A DNA stretch of 34,228 nt. It comes from Roseococcus thiosulfatophilus (lineage in GTDB: Bacteria; Pseudomonadota; Alphaproteobacteria; Acetobacterales; Acetobacteraceae). Position 1 is the stretch's first letter, and the number at the start of each line of letters is the position of its first letter. This document shows positions 34,228 to 34,228 of this stretch, piece by piece. A program made the position numbers and the translations under genes. The notes under the pieces were generated by a model, which was given only the letters and a program-made list of their open reading frames with translations, did not search any database and was not told the DNA's origin. Where the stretch lies: assembly GCF_017311575.1 (NCBI RefSeq), contig NZ_JAFFQY010000015.1, forward strand, positions 1 through 34,228. The letters are read 5' to 3'.

Positions 34228-34228
34228 A

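Overview
The window is a high-GC alphaproteobacterial chromosome segment, most likely from the Acetobacteraceae (Roseomonas-like). This is inferred from gene content (a CtrA response regulator, a FYDLN-type zinc protein, an IalB-like protein, DUF1194, a MetX/MetW pair, PhbB, the aroA-cmk-rpsA order) and GC-rich codon use. No database search was possible. Almost all of it is densely packed core metabolism and housekeeping, with many 4-bp start/stop overlaps.

Left end (1-1395): an AT-rich, foreign-looking reverse transcriptase gene on the minus strand, running off the window edge. It is broken by two frameshifts that compensate each other, both at A-runs, and by an in-frame TAG. After repair it reads as one protein with RT motifs A, B and C and a helical C-terminal region. 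It resembles the solitary Abi/DRT ('unknown group') reverse transcriptases more than retrons, group II introns or diversity-generating elements. This is the most unusual object in the window.

1452-4947 (minus): a tightly coupled operon of a FYDLN zinc protein, an IalB-like exported protein, rlmN, a small membrane protein and an MFS transporter. 5029-8974 (plus): aroA-cmk-rpsA, with a hairpin in the rpsA leader and an intrinsic terminator after rpsA. 9319-10944 (plus): ctrA behind an AT-rich palindrome-rich leader, a two-CBS-domain protein and a small HicA-like protein. 11115-16090 (plus): a TRAP transporter (DctP, Q, M) followed by an HMG-CoA-lyase-family enzyme and a class III CoA-transferase, which looks like an uptake, CoA-activation and cleavage pathway for a branched dicarboxylate. 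An MFS transporter follows.

17439-20628 (minus): a DinG/XPD-type iron-sulfur helicase and a TerB-like protein. 20716-20954: convergent tRNA-Arg(CCT) and tRNA-Ala(GGC). 21070-23212: a two-subunit 3-oxoacid CoA-transferase facing acetoacetyl-CoA reductase phbB, both acting at the acetoacetate/acetoacetyl-CoA node. 23354-25700 (minus): metX, a DinB-family gene and metW, overlapping end to end.

25779-29352 (plus): a chorismate mutase fused to a decayed prephenate-dehydratase-like part, a HisC-type aminotransferase and prephenate dehydrogenase (Phe/Tyr synthesis), then a PolB-like 3'-5' exonuclease that has no ATG/GTG/TTG start available and appears to begin at CTG. 29422-34038: DUF1003, DUF1194 and MOSC proteins and the disaggregase clpB, followed by a strong hairpin. 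The only gene-free stretch over 300 bases is 8975-9318 (rpsA terminator plus ctrA leader).
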